A DNA stretch of 8,154 bases. It comes from an uncultured Oscillospiraceae bacterium. Its GTDB lineage: Bacteria; Bacillota; Clostridia; Oscillospirales; Oscillospiraceae. Below are positions 6,077 through 8,154 of the stretch, piece by piece. A model generated the notes under the pieces. It did no database searches, was not told the DNA's origin, and saw only the letters and a program-made list of their open reading frames with translations. Both the position numbers and the translations under genes were made by a program. Each line of letters opens with the position of its first letter. The stretch's first letter is position 1. The stretch covers positions 1-8,154 of the forward strand of contig CAKTPC010000088.1 in NCBI GenBank assembly GCA_934590505.1. The letters run 5' to 3'.

Positions 6077-6942
6077 ACGAAAAGACCCGCGGCCTTATCC
6101 AGCGCCTGACGCTGACGCCCTATTCGGTGTGGGCGGCGCTGTTCATCGTCGTGCCGCTGATATTCGTGGCCTACTATGCCTTTACCGATGCAAGCTTCCA
6201 ATTCACGACCGAGAATGTGACGCGCTTTTTCACCGCAACCTCTGTTGTTGACGACGGCGAGGCAGTCAGGGAGGTGCACACCTACCTGCTGATATTCATG
6301 CGCTCGCTCAAGCTTGCTGTTATCTCGACGCTCATATGCCTGCTGATGGGTTACCCGATCGCCTACATAATGGCGCGCGCCAAGGCGCGGACGCAGAAGA
6401 TAATGGTCACGCTTATCATGATCCCAATGTGGATGAACTTCCTTATCCGCACCTACGCATGGATGACCATCCTTCAGGACACCGGCATCTTCAACGGTCT
6501 GCTCTCCGCGCTCGGCCTCGGCACGGTGCACATCATCGGCACCGAAGGCGCCGTCGTGATCGGCATGGTGTATGACTATTTCCCGTATATGATAATCCCG
6601 ATATATTCGGTCATGGCAAAGATGGACGTGAAGCTCATCGAAGCTGCGCGCGACCTCGGCTGCAACAGCGCAGGCGTGCTGCGCCGCGTTATCTGGCCGC
6701 TGAGCCTGCCGGGCGTGCTCTCGGGGATCACGATGGTGCTGATCCCGTCGATAAGCACCTTCTACATTTCACAGAAGCTCGGCAACGGCAAGTTCTATCT
6801 GATAGGCGACGCGATAGAGGGACAGTACGTTGCGAACAATCTGCACTTTGCCGCGGCGATAGCCTTCATCCTGATGATAATCCTGCTGGTGTGCATGGCA
6901 CTCATGCAGCGCCTTGCCAACCGCAAGCTCATAGTCGCGTAA
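6073..6942 (+). CDS. potB: Spermidine/putrescine ABC importer, permease PotB
   Basis: This is the first of two inner-membrane channel subunits. It has 289 residues with about six hydrophobic segments (near 18-38, 79-100, 108-126, 158-180, 212-230 and 258-278). The coupling-loop EAA motif that contacts PotA reads EAARDLGCNSAGVLRRVIWP (190-209). NFLIRTYAWMTIL (122-134) before the third helix is typical of PotB. The ATG lies inside the potA stop (ATGA overlap) and has no separate strong ribosome site, so it probably depends on re-initiation. The polyamine assignment comes from the whole operon; a related substrate such as another small cation or an opine cannot be excluded from PotB alone. Confidence 0.92.
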   Translation: MNEKTRGLIQRLTLTPYSVWAALFIVVPLIFVAYYAFTDASFQFTTENVTRFFTATSVVDDGEAVREVHTYLLIFMRSLKLAVISTLICLLMGYPIAYIMARAKARTQKIMVTLIMIPMWMNFLIRTYAWMTILQDTGIFNGLLSALGLGTVHIIGTEGAVVIGMVYDYFPYMIIPIYSVMAKMDVKLIEAARDLGCNSAGVLRRVIWPLSLPGVLSGITMVLIPSISTFYISQKLGNGKFYLIGDAIEGQYVANNLHFAAAIAFILMIILLVCMALMQRLANRKLIVA

Positions 6943-6955
6943 GGAGGGGAGAGAA

Positions 6956-8154
6956 ATGAAACCTGCCGCAAAGGTATATACCGCGATCATTATGATTTTC
7001 CTCTTCGCGCCTATCGCGATACTGCTCGTGTTCTCCTTCAACGAGGCGAAGAGCCTTTCCGTGTTTTCCGGCTTCTCGCTCAATTGGTACCGCGAGCTCT
7101 TCCGCGACGCGGAGACCCTCGGCGCGGTGAGAAACACTCTTATTCTTGCTGCCTCAGCCGCCATCATTTCCACCGTCATGGGCACCGCCGCCGCAGTCGG
7201 GATAAACAAGCTGCGCAGCCGCGCGCTGCGCACGGCGATGGACACCGTGACGAACATCCCCATGGTGAACCCCGATATCATCACCGGTATCTCGCTGATG
7301 CTGATGTTCGTGTTTGTCGGCCGCCTTTTCGGCGCGGCGACGAGCCTGAACTTTGTCACCATGCTTATCGCGCACGTGACCTTCTGCCTGCCCTACGTCA
7401 TTCTGCAGGTGCTGCCTAAGCTCCAGCAGATGGACCGCTCACTGCCCGAGGCGGCGATGGACCTCGGCTGCACGCCGCTGCGCGCATTTATGAAGGTGGA
7501 GATACCCGAGATCATGCCCGGTGTTGTGACCGGTCTTATCATGGCCTTCACGCTCTCACTGGACGACTTCGTAATCAGCTATTTCACCTCCGGCAACGGC
7601 TTCCAGACCCTGCCGATACGCATCTACAACATGACGAAAAAGACCGTCACGCCGAAAATGTACGCTCTGGCGACGATCATCTTCTTCGTTATCCTGGCGC
7701 TGCTCATAATGACTAACCTCATCGACAGCGACAAGCCCAAAACCGCAAAGCCCGCCAAAGCCAAGGCCGCGAAGAAAAAGCGCGAGCGCACCCGTACCGA
7801 CCGCGTTATCGCGGGCGTCATCGGCGGCGCGCTGCTCGTCGGCATGATCGCGGTGATCGTTCTCTCCGGAGGCAACACCCTGACGCTGAACGTTTACAAC
7901 TGGGGTGAATATATCTCCGACGGCTCCGACGATACGCTTGACACGATAAAGGCCTTTGAGGAATATTACTATGAGACCTACGGCGTCAAGGTGAAGGTGA
8001 ACTACACCACCTATGCCAGCAACGAGGATATGTTCGCAAAGCTTTCCTCGGGCGCTGTGAGCTTCGACGTTGTTATCCCGTCGGACTATATGATAGCCCG
8101 CATGCGCGAAAACGACATGCTCCTGCCGCTGGACTTTGACAACATCCCGAACTA
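6956..8154 (+). CDS. potC: PotC-PotD fusion: polyamine permease joined to substrate-binding protein (3' end beyond window)
   Basis: One uninterrupted frame of at least 399 codons encodes two subunits. Residues 1-257 are a PotC permease with about six helices (near 8-28, 61-83, 106-124, 132-152, 187-209, 237-255) and the EAA loop EAAMDLGCTPLRAFMKVEIP (165-184). Residues 258-282 are a Lys/Arg/Ala-rich linker. Residues 285-304 are a seventh helix, and from about 309 a PotD-like periplasmic-binding fold begins (LNVYNWGEYIS), with the later stretch FDVVIPSDYMIARM (370-383). After six helices the PotC end is cytoplasmic, so the seventh helix would place PotD outside the cell, replacing the usual lipoprotein anchor. 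GGAGG at 6943-6947, right at the potB stop, serves ATG 6956. PotCD fusions are known in mollicutes and occur in some other Firmicutes. The window ends within PotD. Confidence 0.9.
   Translation, partial: MKPAAKVYTAIIMIFLFAPIAILLVFSFNEAKSLSVFSGFSLNWYRELFRDAETLGAVRNTLILAASAAIISTVMGTAAAVGINKLRSRALRTAMDTVTNIPMVNPDIITGISLMLMFVFVGRLFGAATSLNFVTMLIAHVTFCLPYVILQVLPKLQQMDRSLPEAAMDLGCTPLRAFMKVEIPEIMPGVVTGLIMAFTLSLDDFVISYFTSGNGFQTLPIRIYNMTKKTVTPKMYALATIIFFVILALLIMTNLIDSDKPKTAKPAKAKAAKKKRERTRTDRVIAGVIGGALLVGMIAVIVLSGGNTLTLNVYNWGEYISDGSDDTLDTIKAFEEYYYETYGVKVKVNYTTYASNEDMFAKLSSGAVSFDVVIPSDYMIARMRENDMLLPLDFDNIPN

Overview
The window looks like chromosomal DNA from a fairly GC-rich member of the Clostridia, probably an Oscillospiraceae/Ruminococcaceae-type gut anaerobe. 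This is an inference from strong AGGAGG-type ribosome binding sites, a GntR-tail/YtrB-like ABC module, a single-pass HtrA protease and a Pot operon of Firmicutes type. No marker gene fixes the taxon. All recognisable genes lie on the + strand.

Region 1 (1-2799) is an efflux-type ABC module. It starts with the apparent last codons of a regulator, then has a YtrB-like ATPase (49-942) and a large permease with a soluble C-terminal domain (best start GTG 917, stop 2764). Genes overlap, so translation is probably coupled. A perfect 10-bp hairpin terminator (2771-2799) closes the module.

Region 2 (2800-4484) is a free-standing htrA/degP-like gene. It encodes a membrane-anchored trypsin-like serine protease with one PDZ domain. 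Its best start is ATG 2949, behind a fair promoter at 2854-2882. It is followed by an unusually long hairpin terminator (4429-4484).

Region 3 (4485-4957) has no protein gene. It holds a near-consensus vegetative promoter (TTGACA, 17 bp, TAGAAT), about 350 nt of hairpin-rich sequence that I cannot assign to any RNA family, and a strong intrinsic terminator. That terminator ends only 20 nt before potA. With no room for another promoter after it, the element is either a separate structured RNA or, more interestingly, a leader that controls the polyamine operon by attenuation.

Region 4 (4958-8154) is a spermidine/putrescine importer operon. It runs potA (ATPase), potB (permease), then one continuous frame fusing PotC to PotD (permease plus substrate-binding protein), joined by a lysine-rich linker and an extra membrane helix. 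The window ends inside the PotD part. PotA would dimerise and power uptake through PotB and the PotC domain, and the tethered PotD domain would capture polyamine outside the cell.
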